In this document: positions 17,716 to 26,210 of the stretch, in pieces | How the letters are laid out: each line of letters starts with the position of its first letter | How positions within the stretch are numbered: the first letter of the stretch is position 1 | NCBI GenBank assembly: GCA_040772005.1 | Contig: JAXGYZ010000002.1 | Span: 1 to 64,000, forward strand | Length of the DNA stretch: 64,000 bases | From: MWBF01 sp040772005 | GTDB taxonomy: Bacteria > Chloroflexota > Anaerolineae > CG2-30-64-16 | Direction of reading: 5' to 3' | Notes under the pieces: generated by a model | Databases searched by the model: none | Seen by the model: the letters and a program-made list of their open reading frames with translations, nothing else | Told to the model about the DNA's origin: nothing | Program-made: the position numbers and the translations under genes

Positions 17716-19254
17716 ATGATCGCTGCCAAGACCCCGTGGCGCCAGCAGATGCCCGACTTCCTGCAGTTCGTAGACGGCACGCTGAACCACCGGGTGAAGC
17801 TGTTCAAGGAGACGCTCGGCTACAATCTCTACTTCATTGATTTCTCCGAGTGGAAACTGCGTTTCTCCGACCGCACGCCGGTCATCTGGGTTACAGAAAA
17901 CGACCTGGCGGCAATGGAGCCGCGCGAGCTGGCGCAGAGCCTCGTGGAGGTGGTGCGCTCGCAATCGCTGGTCGAGCGCAACCCGATCATCATGCTGCAA
18001 GGCCCTGGCGCAGAGCTGGCCGCGCAGCTCAAGCCCTTCTTCATGCCCATCCTGCTGCTCGATCAGGCTGACCAGCAAGCCGTGCGCGAGTCGCGCCGGC
18101 CGTCGGGCGAGCTGCTGGACCGCCTGGCCGCGCAGCTCGATCTCTCGCTCCTGACGCCGTACGAGACGAGCAAGCCCGTCACAGGCTCACGCTTCTTCGG
18201 GCGCGAGTTCGAGGTTCGCCGCATCCTGCAAACCGGCGATACGAACTTTGCGATCATGGGCATCCGCCGCATCGGCAAGACCTCGTTGATGCGCGAAATC
18301 GAGCGGCAGCTCAGGGAACAGGCGCAGGAGGCCGGCGACGAGAATGCGCTGGAGCGCATCCTGTTCCTGGATTGCAGCGCGCTCAACTCGCCCGCACACC
18401 TGGTCCAGGAGGTCGTCCGGAAGCTGCGGCCGCAGGAACTCACCCGGCTGGCGAGCAAGCAATATCCTATCTTCATCCCGGACTTCCTGGAGCGGATGTC
18501 GCAGCGTTACGGCGGGCCCATCTTCCTGTTCCTGGACGAGTTCGACCGGGTGCTGACGTGGCACTATGAAGATGACACCCTGCTGAACGCCTTGCGCGCC
18601 TCCAGCAACCAGGGCCACTCGCGCTACATCGTCGGCGGCTTCCGCGAGGTCATGCGCGCGTTCAGCGACCTGGAGTCGCCGCTCTACAACTTCGCGCGGC
18701 CCATCCGCCTGAAGGAGTTCAGCCGCGAGCAGGCTGCCGCACTCATCCTCGGGCCGCTGGAGAAGCTGCGCGTCCAGTTCACGCGGCGCAACGATGTGGT
18801 CAACCGCATCTTCGACGAGACGGCCGGCCAGCCCAACCTGATCCAGTTCTACTGCAGCATCCTGGTCGAGCGCCTCGACCGGGAGGGCAGCCGCACGGTT
18901 TCGCCGGAGAGCCTGTTCGACGTCTACGGCAACGAGGACTTCCGCGCCTTCGTCCTCAGCACCTTCATGGACAACACGACGCACCTGGAGAAGGCCATCG
19001 TCTTTGCGGTGATGGCAGAGCTGGGCGCGGAGAACCCGTTCGGCGTCAAGACGATGGATGCCGCACTGGAGCGCCGCGGGGTGGAGATTCCGCTGTCCGA
19101 CCTGGACCTGGCCTGCCGCAACCTGGAACTGGCAGGCACGTTCACCTCGCGCGGGCCGCTGTACCGCTTCGCTACGCCCGTCTTCCCGCGCATGTTGAGC
19201 GAGAACTACGATGTGGATTACCTGTTCCGCAAGGTGCTCCAGGAGGGGATTTGA
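17716..19254 (+). CDS. STAND/Orc1-type P-loop ATPase with unknown N-terminal domain
   Basis: A 512-aa ATPase. Residues 1-150 form a domain I do not recognise (VKLFKETLGYNLYFIDFSEW, TPVIWVTENDL). Next is the module entrance SRFFGREFEVRRIL, Walker A GIRRIGKTSL (about 182-191) and Walker B PIFLFLDEFD (about 268-277), then FSREQAAALILGPL and a winged-helix-like C-terminus (DAALERRGVEIPLSDLDLACRNLEL). This is the archaeal-ATPase/Orc1-like branch often used as a signal-transduction or conflict-system switch. The start ATG 17716 has GGGGG upstream. The next gene begins 3 nt after the stop, so the pair is a translationally linked unit. Confidence 0.8.
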   Translation: MIAAKTPWRQQMPDFLQFVDGTLNHRVKLFKETLGYNLYFIDFSEWKLRFSDRTPVIWVTENDLAAMEPRELAQSLVEVVRSQSLVERNPIIMLQGPGAELAAQLKPFFMPILLLDQADQQAVRESRRPSGELLDRLAAQLDLSLLTPYETSKPVTGSRFFGREFEVRRILQTGDTNFAIMGIRRIGKTSLMREIERQLREQAQEAGDENALERILFLDCSALNSPAHLVQEVVRKLRPQELTRLASKQYPIFIPDFLERMSQRYGGPIFLFLDEFDRVLTWHYEDDTLLNALRASSNQGHSRYIVGGFREVMRAFSDLESPLYNFARPIRLKEFSREQAAALILGPLEKLRVQFTRRNDVVNRIFDETAGQPNLIQFYCSILVERLDREGSRTVSPESLFDVYGNEDFRAFVLSTFMDNTTHLEKAIVFAVMAELGAENPFGVKTMDAALERRGVEIPLSDLDLACRNLELAGTFTSRGPLYRFATPVFPRMLSENYDVDYLFRKVLQEGI

Positions 19255-19257
19255 GCC

Positions 19258-22227
19258 ATGAGCGCCTCGCCTGACTGGCGCATCGTCCCTTACGAGGAAG
19301 CCTCGCCCTTCAAAAGGCTGCGGGTGCGCGATGAGGCGCGCATCAGTGCGGTCGTGCGCCATCTCCAGAACGATGAGTGCGTGTCACTGCTTGGCCCGCC
19401 GCTCAGCGAAAAGAGCTACATGCTGCGCGACATTGCCGCCGCACTGGAGGGCACAGGCCGTTTCTCGCCACTCTACATTGACCTCTGGCGCACGCGCTCG
19501 GATGACGAAGCCGTGTTCTTCACGAGCCTGGCCGGGCTGGTCGGCGCAGAGCTGGCGCAGCGCGGGCTCGACGCGGCCGCGCAGCCCGTGCCGGAGTCCG
19601 TGCCCGACCCGCGTGCCTTCCAGCATTATGTCACTGAGGTTGCCAACCAGGGCAGCCGCAACGTCGCGCTGCTGATTGACCACTTGCAGGCGCTGCCGCA
19701 CGACCTGGTCCACAGCCTGCTCCTGGCGCTGCGCTCCGCCTACATGGAACGCGAGGCGGATGCCCCGCGCAGCCTCGTGGCCGTCGTTACGGGCGGCATG
19801 AACCTCGTCGGCCTGTCCACCGGCCCCACCTCGCCCTTCAACATCGCCAAGCCGGTGGTGACGGCTCCGCTGACGGTCGAACAGAGCCGTGCGCTGGCTG
19901 AGGCCACGGTGCAGGCCTACGATTGCAGCATCTCGGACCACGCGCTGGAGAGCATCGTGGAGTGGGCCGGCGGCGACCGGTATCTCGTGCCCCGGCTGGC
20001 CGCGCTGGGCGTCGAGCTTGTGCAGGCCCATCGCCTGCGCCGCGTCACTTCCGCGGTCATCGCGCGTGCCGCGGACCGCATGTGCCTCACGACCGAGGAC
20101 CTGCCGCCGATGCGCGCGGCGATTCGCATGATCGAGGAGGACCCCGATACGATGCTCGACGTCCTCCACATCCTCGATCACGGCACACTCGCCCGCTCGC
20201 GCTCGCGGCAGATGCCCACGCGCACCGGCACGGACCGCCTGCAACTCTCGGGCGCGGTCGTGTTGGCCGATGGGGCCTTCCGCTTCACAAACCGGGCCTA
20301 CCGCCGGGGCCTGGCCCGCCACTTCACCACCGAACGCGTGGGCCATGTCCTGCGCATCTCGGGGCGCTGGGCCGAAGCCATCGAGTATCTGGCCCCGCGG
20401 CTTCAGCAGGACGAGGAACAGGTTGCAGGTTCAAGGTTGCAGGTTGAAGCATCCACCGTTGACAACCTGCACCCCGGGCGAGCCGCAGCTCGCACACACC
20501 TGGAACCTTCACACCCCGGCGCATCGCCGGCGCGGCCGCAGCTTCTCGAAGCGATCGTGCAGTCCATCTATGCGACCGATGCGCCGGAGCGGGCCTATGA
20601 GTTGCTGGCAGATGGATTGCGGCTGGGGTTCGGTCTGTCCAACGCTGCGGTCTATTGCGCGGTGCCTGCGCGCGGGCTGCTGCAGCGCGTGTTCCCGCCG
20701 GTGACGGCCTCGCGCAACGGGTCCACCGCGCCGGAGGTCGTAGACCTGCACGACCCGGCCTGCGTGGAGGCGCAGACATACCGCCTGGGCAACTATGCGC
20801 TGCGTGGCACGGCTGACGAGGCGCGGCTGATCGTGTCGCTGAACGCGGGCGGGCGCTCCATCGGCGTGGTCACGGTTGACCGCTACATTCAGCACCGCGA
20901 CCCACACCTGCTGCCGGAAGAACTGCCCGACTTGCTGCGCTATCTCCAGCACGCGGCCGGCGCGATGGACAATGCCATCATCCGCGCAGCCTACCGCACC
21001 ATCGGCCAGGCCGTGCTCAACGCCAAGGCAATGCAGCCGATGGTGGAGCGCGTGCTCGAAACGCTGGCCGATGCACTCGGCTGCGACTATGCGGTGCTCT
21101 ACCTGGTGGATGACAGCCGGCGTTGGCTGCAGATGGCGGCGGGCGTGGGCCGCGCCATCACAGCGGAATGGCAATCCCTGGCTCGCTTTCCGCTGGCCGG
21201 CCGCCACCCGGCCGTCAGCGCGCTGCAGGACCGCCGGATGCTGACGGTGCGCGCGAGCGACGAGAGCCAGGACCGGACGATCACCGACCGGCTGGGGCTG
21301 CACAAGTTCGTGCGCACCTACCTGCCGCTGCACGCCGCGGGCGAGGAACTGGGCACGCTGGAGCTGGGCTATGCCAGCGGTCGCGCCCGCTTCGGCGAGG
21401 ACCACAAGCGCACGCTGGCCGCGTTCATGGACCAGGCGGCGATCGCAGTCCACAATATGCTGCTGCTGCGCCGGACGGATGAGGCGCTCGCGCGCAAGAC
21501 CGCCGAAATCAGCGTCGGGCGGGAGATTCAGCTCAGCCTGCTGCCGAAGTCCACCCCGTCGGTGCCCGGCTGGGATTTCGCCGCAGCCTACCAGGCCGCG
21601 CGCACGGTCGGCGGCGACTTCTATGACTTCTACCAGTCGAACACGCCGCCCGCCCGGCTGGGCATCGTCATTGCAGACGTGGCAGACAAGGGCGTGCCAG
21701 CCGCGCTGTTCATGGCGGTGAGCCGCACGGTCATCCGCAGCGTGGCCTTCACGGGTCGCGGTCCCGCGGCCGCGCTGACGCGCGCGAACCAACTTCTCCT
21801 GGCAGACAGCCAGGCCGAGCTGTTCCTGAGCGCAGCCTATGCCATCCTCGAACAGCAGACGGGCCGGGTGACGTATGCCAACGCGGGTCACAACTATCCG
21901 CTGTGGTATCACGCGGACAGCCGCACCGTCACCGAACTACGCCGCCACGGGACGGTGCTCGGCGCGTTCGACGATATCAACCTGGGCGACGAGACCATCA
22001 ACCTGGCGCCCGGCGATGTCCTGGTGTTCTATACCGACGGCATCACCGATGCGCTGAACGACGAGGGCGAGATGTTCGGCGAGGAACGCTTGCAGGCCGT
22101 CGTCACTGCGTCCTGCGCGGGCAGCGCCGAAGAAGTCCTCTGGGCCATCACCGGCGCGCTGGCCGGGTTCATGGGGGAGACGGACCAGGCCGACGACGTG
22201 ACGTGCGTGGTGGTGAGGCGGGTATGA
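19258..22227 (+). CDS. ATPase-GAF-GAF-PP2C (SpoIIE/RsbU-type) signalling phosphatase
   Basis: A 989-aa cytoplasmic signalling protein. Residues 1-390 form an AAA/STAND-like domain with a degenerate P-loop GPPLSEKS (46-53) and Walker-B-like VALLIDHL, ending in a winged-helix-like part. Two GAF sensor domains follow (about 425-560 and 575-740), then a linker helix and a PP2C phosphatase of SpoIIE/RsbU type (about 755-989). Its metal-binding motifs are VGGDFYDF, IADVADKGVPAALFM, GDVLVFYTDGITDA and DQADDVTCVVV. RsbU-type enzymes dephosphorylate anti-anti-sigma proteins, but no RsbV/RsbW partner is encoded here, so the target is unknown. Residues about 388-420 are encoded by an in-frame repeat. 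The gene follows the upstream ATPase with a 3-nt gap. Confidence 0.88.
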   Translation: MSASPDWRIVPYEEASPFKRLRVRDEARISAVVRHLQNDECVSLLGPPLSEKSYMLRDIAAALEGTGRFSPLYIDLWRTRSDDEAVFFTSLAGLVGAELAQRGLDAAAQPVPESVPDPRAFQHYVTEVANQGSRNVALLIDHLQALPHDLVHSLLLALRSAYMEREADAPRSLVAVVTGGMNLVGLSTGPTSPFNIAKPVVTAPLTVEQSRALAEATVQAYDCSISDHALESIVEWAGGDRYLVPRLAALGVELVQAHRLRRVTSAVIARAADRMCLTTEDLPPMRAAIRMIEEDPDTMLDVLHILDHGTLARSRSRQMPTRTGTDRLQLSGAVVLADGAFRFTNRAYRRGLARHFTTERVGHVLRISGRWAEAIEYLAPRLQQDEEQVAGSRLQVEASTVDNLHPGRAAARTHLEPSHPGASPARPQLLEAIVQSIYATDAPERAYELLADGLRLGFGLSNAAVYCAVPARGLLQRVFPPVTASRNGSTAPEVVDLHDPACVEAQTYRLGNYALRGTADEARLIVSLNAGGRSIGVVTVDRYIQHRDPHLLPEELPDLLRYLQHAAGAMDNAIIRAAYRTIGQAVLNAKAMQPMVERVLETLADALGCDYAVLYLVDDSRRWLQMAAGVGRAITAEWQSLARFPLAGRHPAVSALQDRRMLTVRASDESQDRTITDRLGLHKFVRTYLPLHAAGEELGTLELGYASGRARFGEDHKRTLAAFMDQAAIAVHNMLLLRRTDEALARKTAEISVGREIQLSLLPKSTPSVPGWDFAAAYQAARTVGGDFYDFYQSNTPPARLGIVIADVADKGVPAALFMAVSRTVIRSVAFTGRGPAAALTRANQLLLADSQAELFLSAAYAILEQQTGRVTYANAGHNYPLWYHADSRTVTELRRHGTVLGAFDDINLGDETINLAPGDVLVFYTDGITDALNDEGEMFGEERLQAVVTASCAGSAEEVLWAITGALAGFMGETDQADDVTCVVVRRV
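20421..20515. repeat. Repeat element inserted in frame inside the PP2C gene
   Basis: GGTTGCAGGTTCAAGGTTGC and a further AGGTTGAAG (20421-20449) face the inverted CAACCTGCA (20463-20471) and ACCTGGAACCTT (20497-20508). This degenerate inverted repeat is typical of intergenic elements, yet it is read through in frame as a Gly/Gln/His/Pro-rich interdomain linker between the ATPase and GAF parts. Confidence 0.7.
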
Positions 22228-22261
22228 TGGATCTGGGATAGAATCTGCGATATTAGGGGGA

Positions 22262-22290
22262 TTGACATAGAACACATGTTCTGATAGGAT
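22262..22290 (+). promoter_or_regulatory. LexA-box (SOS) promoter of the 74-aa gene
   Basis: TTGACA (22262-22267), 17-nt spacer, TAGGAT (22285-22290). Between them lies AGAACACATGTTCT (22269-22282), a GAAC-N4-GTTC box matching the Gram-positive SOS consensus CGAACRNRYGTTYC at 12 of 14 positions. The box starts 2 nt after the -35, exactly as in the lexA promoter at 38946. LexA bound here would block RNA polymerase. Confidence 0.75.
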
Positions 22291-22338
22291 ACTACCAAGG
22301 TGTGCGCCAAGGCGAGCCCCACACCCTGGAGTGGCTTA

Positions 22339-22563
22339 ATGGGACTGGAACTCTGGTTCAAGGAGGACATCAGGAATGTCCTCCTTTCTTTGAACCTTTC
22401 TTCATCCGCTGCCGGTCGCTGGGGCGGCGGCGAACAGCGCGATGCGTATCGGCTCGGCTACGAGGAAGCGATCGCACTGGTTGCCGTGGCGTTCGGGCTG
22501 CGACCGGCCGATGTCAGAGCCGCCGATGCCGACCCGCGGCGTCTGACGGACGCGCGACGCTGA
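22339..22563 (+). CDS. Small hypothetical protein under a LexA-box promoter
   Basis: A 74-aa protein starting MGLELWFKEDIRNVLLSLNL, with a second conserved-looking part YRLGYEEAIALVAVAFGL. There is no transmembrane segment or signal peptide; it appears helical and slightly acidic, with an Arg-rich tail. ATG 22339 has GGAG 7 nt upstream, and the predicted leader is about 42 nt. The first codons overlap a strong RNA hairpin (22355-22396). The second half has the high GC3 of real genes here, while the first part is less typical. The promoter predicts induction by DNA damage. SOS-induced small proteins elsewhere are often division inhibitors, but nothing in this sequence shows that role. A small RNA, not this protein, could be the true product. 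Confidence 0.6.
   Translation: MGLELWFKEDIRNVLLSLNLSSSAAGRWGGGEQRDAYRLGYEEAIALVAVAFGLRPADVRAADADPRRLTDARR
22355..22396 (+). other. Perfect RNA hairpin over the start of the SOS small gene
   Basis: AAGGAGGACAT (22360-22370) pairs perfectly with ATGTCCTCCTT (22376-22386) across a 5-nt loop and is followed by the U-rich TCTTT. An outer stem GGTTCAA/TTGAACC extends it after a bulge. It could act as an intrinsic terminator or attenuator, creating an RNA of about 95 nt, or as a translational control element. Confidence 0.65.
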
Positions 22564-22590
22564 CATTCGGCGCGCTCGCAGGTTCACGCA

Positions 22591-23301
22591 TCAGGGCGGA
22601 ATCACGCCGTCGTCGAAGCGAAGGGTGCTGAGCAGCCGCTGCGCCGCGCGCTCGTGCTCCTCCCAGTCATCAGCGTTGCCGGTCGCCTCGAAGGCGAAAA
22701 GCCTGCGCCCATAGCTGACGACAGCCTGATACCACTGCACACCGCTGGTGCCCAGAGCATTCCCGCCCTGTAGATGCCGCTCGATACAGGGCAGGTCCTG
22801 GCGACCGATGTCGCAGTGCTTGACCACGCCGATATCGGCCCCATCGAGCTGCTCCTGGATGAGTGCGGCGCGCTTATCGAGCGCCTGGCGCAGGGTCTCT
22901 GCCGTCTCCTCCATGACGTCTGCGACATAGCAGATGCGAATCTGCTTGGCAGCCTCACCGCGATACAGAGGGCCGCGCGGATCAGACCAGAAGACTACGC
23001 CCTGGCAACCCGCCACATCCTCAGCACGGTTGAGGGCCGCCACATAGGCATCCGGCTCGGCCCGGAAGTAGTATAGCTCGTTGTGGTAGGTTTGCGGCGC
23101 GGGCGTCGTGGGGGTGGCGGTGGATGCAGCGAGAGGGCCCAGCGCCTTGATTTCAGGGCTGTTAAGTGCCTGTATGACAATCACGCCGACGAGTATCACA
23201 ATAATGGCGACAAGTACAAGGGGAAGGGTGGCGATGCGGTCCAGTCCCGCCCTCACACGATCAAGAAACGGACGGCGAGTTGTTTCAGATGCACCATCCA
23301 T
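22591..23301 (-). CDS. Single-pass membrane protein, third gene of the SPFH operon
   Basis: A 236-aa protein of unknown function. A basic N-terminus precedes one membrane helix (about 27-47, LPLVLVAIIVILVGVIVIQA), then a short Thr/Pro linker and a soluble domain of about 165 residues predicted outside. Four cysteines (in AGCQG, RICYV, KHCDI, LPCIE) could form two disulfides. ATG 23301 follows GGAGG. The gene lies 17 nt after the SPFH/TPR-like gene and is likely co-transcribed. I do not recognise the extracellular domain. Confidence 0.75.
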   Translation of the reverse strand: MDGASETTRRPFLDRVRAGLDRIATLPLVLVAIIVILVGVIVIQALNSPEIKALGPLAASTATPTTPAPQTYHNELYYFRAEPDAYVAALNRAEDVAGCQGVVFWSDPRGPLYRGEAAKQIRICYVADVMEETAETLRQALDKRAALIQEQLDGADIGVVKHCDIGRQDLPCIERHLQGGNALGTSGVQWYQAVVSYGRRLFAFEATGNADDWEEHERAAQRLLSTLRFDDGVIPP

Positions 23302-23318
23302 ACGTATGCCTCCGTGTT

Positions 23319-24665
23319 TCAGCTACCGGCTTTCAGTTGTTTGCAGTCACTGATGTGCACTTCCTCGATCCGCAGGCCCCATCTCTGCACTCGCGTGTCC
23401 AGCTTCTCGCGCAGATCACCGGCAACCCGGTTCGTGCCCGCAATCCGGTCACAGTAGAGATCCTGCGGATCATGCTTGGGCACGACATCCAACAAAGTCA
23501 TCGAGACATCGCTACTGAGCCGTTTCTCCCAGCCGCGTCTCAGGTCGGCTGGATTGAGTGTCTTCTGCGGCTGCGAGCTGTTCTTCTTTGGCGATGTTTC
23601 TTCCGCAACGGCGATAGCCTTCATCACCTCCTCTTTGCGAATTGCGGTGGCAGGTTTGTCAAGCGTGTAGCTAACAGCAACCTGTAGCTCCACAGACTCA
23701 TCTTTCGAGAGGAGAACTTTCTGCATGGGAATCGAAACCTGGTAGACATTCAACGGCACAAACGCATATACCTGGTCAAAAGGTCGCCGTATCACCGGTC
23801 GCGAGTTGAGCACATAGTAGTCTGTACCGCGCTTCAGAACCGTCCAGCAGTTAGGCGGAACATCCACGGTGAGTCGGCGGTCAAGAATGTAGTATAGAGC
23901 GATCGAAACCAAGCCCAGTGTTAGTAGCGCAATGATGACTATCAGTGAACTTGAAACCGAACCGAAAAGCTCAATAGCAACCAGGACGACAACGATGGCC
24001 GATAGGACCAGAACCAGCATGCGTAGAGCCCAAGAAACCGAAAGTCCGGGTTCGGGTTCAGGATCGTCTGGCGCATCGGCGGTAGGCACATATTCGGGGG
24101 GTCCAGGCTCAGTGCGCTTCCGGCGTGGTGGTGCAGGGGCGGCGCTTTCTGCCGACAGATGTTTCTTGATCGCCGCGCGCCGCCGGTTAAGTTCATTCAG
24201 GGACGCGTACTTCCAGCCTTGTGCGCTCAGTTGTTCCGCCAGTTCGTCAGCTTTTACAGATTGGCTCTGCCAGGTGTAGATCAGCGCCTCCGCGTACCGT
24301 GCAATCTGCGCATTCCAATTGTCGTAGCCGCGCAAGAAATCCGCCTCCGCCTCGCGATAGTGCCGAAGGGCATCAGTCAGCTTGTCCTGCGCATGAGATA
24401 CAACTCCCCGATAAATGGACGCGATACCACAGAGCGAAAAGGCGGATCCATGGTTGGGCAATAGCCCCCTAGCCGTTGCATACGCTGCATCTGCGCTTTT
24501 CTGTGCCTGATCATATTGTTCGCCCATTAGCGCTTCTCTGCACGTTTTGAGATTAGCCGTAATGGGGTCGGTTGACACAGCCGAAGTGGTGGCTGTGAGC
24601 TTCAGCACATCATTCACTTCAGCTTTGTGCAGCGCCAGTCGTTCAGCAGTAGTCATAGGTGGCAT
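23319..24665 (-). CDS. Helical-repeat and divergent SPFH (band 7) membrane protein
   Basis: A protein of about 448 aa. The N-terminal 170 residues are helical with a tetratricopeptide-like rhythm (EQYDQAQKSADAAYATARGL, ALRHYREAEADFLRGY). A proline-rich linker precedes two adjacent membrane helices (about 212-260). The C-terminal domain (DVPPNCWTVLKRGTDYYVLN to LDTRVQRWGLRIEEVHISDC) has the strand pattern and closing helix of an SPFH/band 7 domain. It lies 20 nt downstream of a clearer SPFH protein, so the two could co-assemble. The start is uncertain: ATG 24665 or ATG 24656, with no good Shine-Dalgarno. Base composition is visibly less GC-rich than in most neighbours. Confidence 0.75.
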   Translation of the reverse strand: MPPMTTAERLALHKAEVNDVLKLTATTSAVSTDPITANLKTCREALMGEQYDQAQKSADAAYATARGLLPNHGSAFSLCGIASIYRGVVSHAQDKLTDALRHYREAEADFLRGYDNWNAQIARYAEALIYTWQSQSVKADELAEQLSAQGWKYASLNELNRRRAAIKKHLSAESAAPAPPRRKRTEPGPPEYVPTADAPDDPEPEPGLSVSWALRMLVLVLSAIVVVLVAIELFGSVSSSLIVIIALLTLGLVSIALYYILDRRLTVDVPPNCWTVLKRGTDYYVLNSRPVIRRPFDQVYAFVPLNVYQVSIPMQKVLLSKDESVELQVAVSYTLDKPATAIRKEEVMKAIAVAEETSPKKNSSQPQKTLNPADLRRGWEKRLSSDVSMTLLDVVPKHDPQDLYCDRIAGTNRVAGDLREKLDTRVQRWGLRIEEVHISDCKQLKAGS

Positions 24666-24685
24666 CTCGCAGTGAGCGTGTGTGA

Positions 24686-26137
24686 TTACGTCGGCGTGGT
24701 GGGCGGCGCAAGCGTGCCCGCAATGGTGCTGCCCATGATGGATTCCTTGGCCCGCTGAATCAGGCTGAGGGAATCGCCGGGCAGCAGTATCTTGGTGGCC
24801 GGATCGCTCGCCATTTTCTCCAGAGTCTCCAAAAAGCGCAGGGAGAGCAGATAACTGGCCGTATCGCGGCCCGACAGATTCAAGTCTCGGAAGGAGGCAG
24901 CCATCTGCTCCACGAGCTGCCGCTGCGCCTCGGCCCACGCTACCTCTTTAAGCTTCAGGATAACAGCTTCCGCCTCGCCCTTGCGGATGAGTGCCTCCCT
25001 CTGGCTGTGCGCAATCTGGACATCCCAATCGGCCAGCCATTTCCCCAGCAGTCGCTGTTCCGCCTCCTTGGGGATTTTGACCCGTCCGATATCCACCGTT
25101 GTCACCAGGATGCCCATAATGTCCCGCGTGACCTTGTTGATCTGCTCGGTCAGGGTCTTCCGGAAGTCTGCCCGGAAGCTGTCAGACATCGGCAGGATCT
25201 CATCGAGCGTGTAGCGGCCCACGACATCGCGCGTTGCGGTGTTGGCAACCGAGGCCACCGAATTGCGCCAGTCTGCACCCGCGGTATTCCACACATTCTG
25301 GCGGATGTTGTCCTCGTTATAGGAGAACTGACCATCCTGGATGCGATCGGCTTCCGGGCCGGGATTGACCTTGTGGAAGACCTGGATCTCGAACTCCTCG
25401 ATGATGACCCGGTCTCGGGTTGCGACCTGATCGATGGTGAGCTTTTCGGACCGAATGTGCAGCGGCACGACCATGCTGACACCCTCGAAAGGCTTCAGCC
25501 AAGTCACGCCGCTACCGACGATACGGGTGACCTTCCCGCTCTGGGCCAGCACCACGACGTGCCCTTCCTGCACGATCAACAGGCCCGGGCCGCCAAACAT
25601 TGCCAGCATGCCGCCGGCTGTGCTGCGGGCTTCCGCCTTTCCCTCGCTGACCATCCATGTGCCCTGGTTGATGCCCAGCAGGATGCCGATCGCGCTCCGC
25701 ATGGCTTCCCATTCATGCCCCTTGTATCCGGCATATTGAGCAAACATATTGGGCGCGGCAGACGCCGCATAGACCAGGAGAATGAGTACAGCGACCAGGC
25801 CGGTGATGGCAAAGGCGCCAAGCAACGACCAAAAGAACTTCAACGGGTCGCTGCCCATGAAGAACCGAAGGACGCCCGTGGATTGGATCACCGCATTGAC
25901 CGCATCAGTTTGGAGCAGCAGGCCAATGACCCGGCGCAGAAACAGCGCGACAACCAGGAACATCCCTGCAAACGCCAGGAAGCGCGAGCTGATGTTCATG
26001 GTCTTGGACATCTTCGTGAGCTTGAGATCAAAAGCGAGGATATAAAGCAGCACTAAGGGAATGGACCACAACCAGCCCACCTTGATACCTGCGATAATCA
26101 GGCCAATAGTAACGAGCAGTTCGAGGAGCGTGCGCAT
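24686..26137 (-). CDS. SPFH/band 7 family membrane protein
   Basis: A 483-aa protein. Four or five hydrophobic helices occupy the first 130 residues (for example LLELLVTIGLIIAGIKVGWL and FFWSLLGAFAITGLVAVLIL). Then comes an SPFH domain (about 190-400: LLIVQEGHVVVLAQSGKVTR, DQVATRDRVIIEEFEIQVFH, and VDIGRVKIPKEAEQRLLGKW) and a coiled-coil tail rich in Ala/Glu/Arg (SQREALIRKGEAEAVILKL), as in flotillins, stomatins and HflK/C. Such proteins form large membrane rings or microdomains. It heads the three-gene operon 26137 to 22591. No protease (HflB or NfeD-type) accompanies it. Confidence 0.85.
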   Translation of the reverse strand: MRTLLELLVTIGLIIAGIKVGWLWSIPLVLLYILAFDLKLTKMSKTMNISSRFLAFAGMFLVVALFLRRVIGLLLQTDAVNAVIQSTGVLRFFMGSDPLKFFWSLLGAFAITGLVAVLILLVYAASAAPNMFAQYAGYKGHEWEAMRSAIGILLGINQGTWMVSEGKAEARSTAGGMLAMFGGPGLLIVQEGHVVVLAQSGKVTRIVGSGVTWLKPFEGVSMVVPLHIRSEKLTIDQVATRDRVIIEEFEIQVFHKVNPGPEADRIQDGQFSYNEDNIRQNVWNTAGADWRNSVASVANTATRDVVGRYTLDEILPMSDSFRADFRKTLTEQINKVTRDIMGILVTTVDIGRVKIPKEAEQRLLGKWLADWDVQIAHSQREALIRKGEAEAVILKLKEVAWAEAQRQLVEQMAASFRDLNLSGRDTASYLLSLRFLETLEKMASDPATKILLPGDSLSLIQRAKESIMGSTIAGTLAPPTTPT

Positions 26138-26210
26138 TGACTGTTCTTTCAGTCTCAGGGTAACAGCGAATCGGCTCGCCGTAGCTAAGTTGGAACAGGC
26201 AAATCAAACG

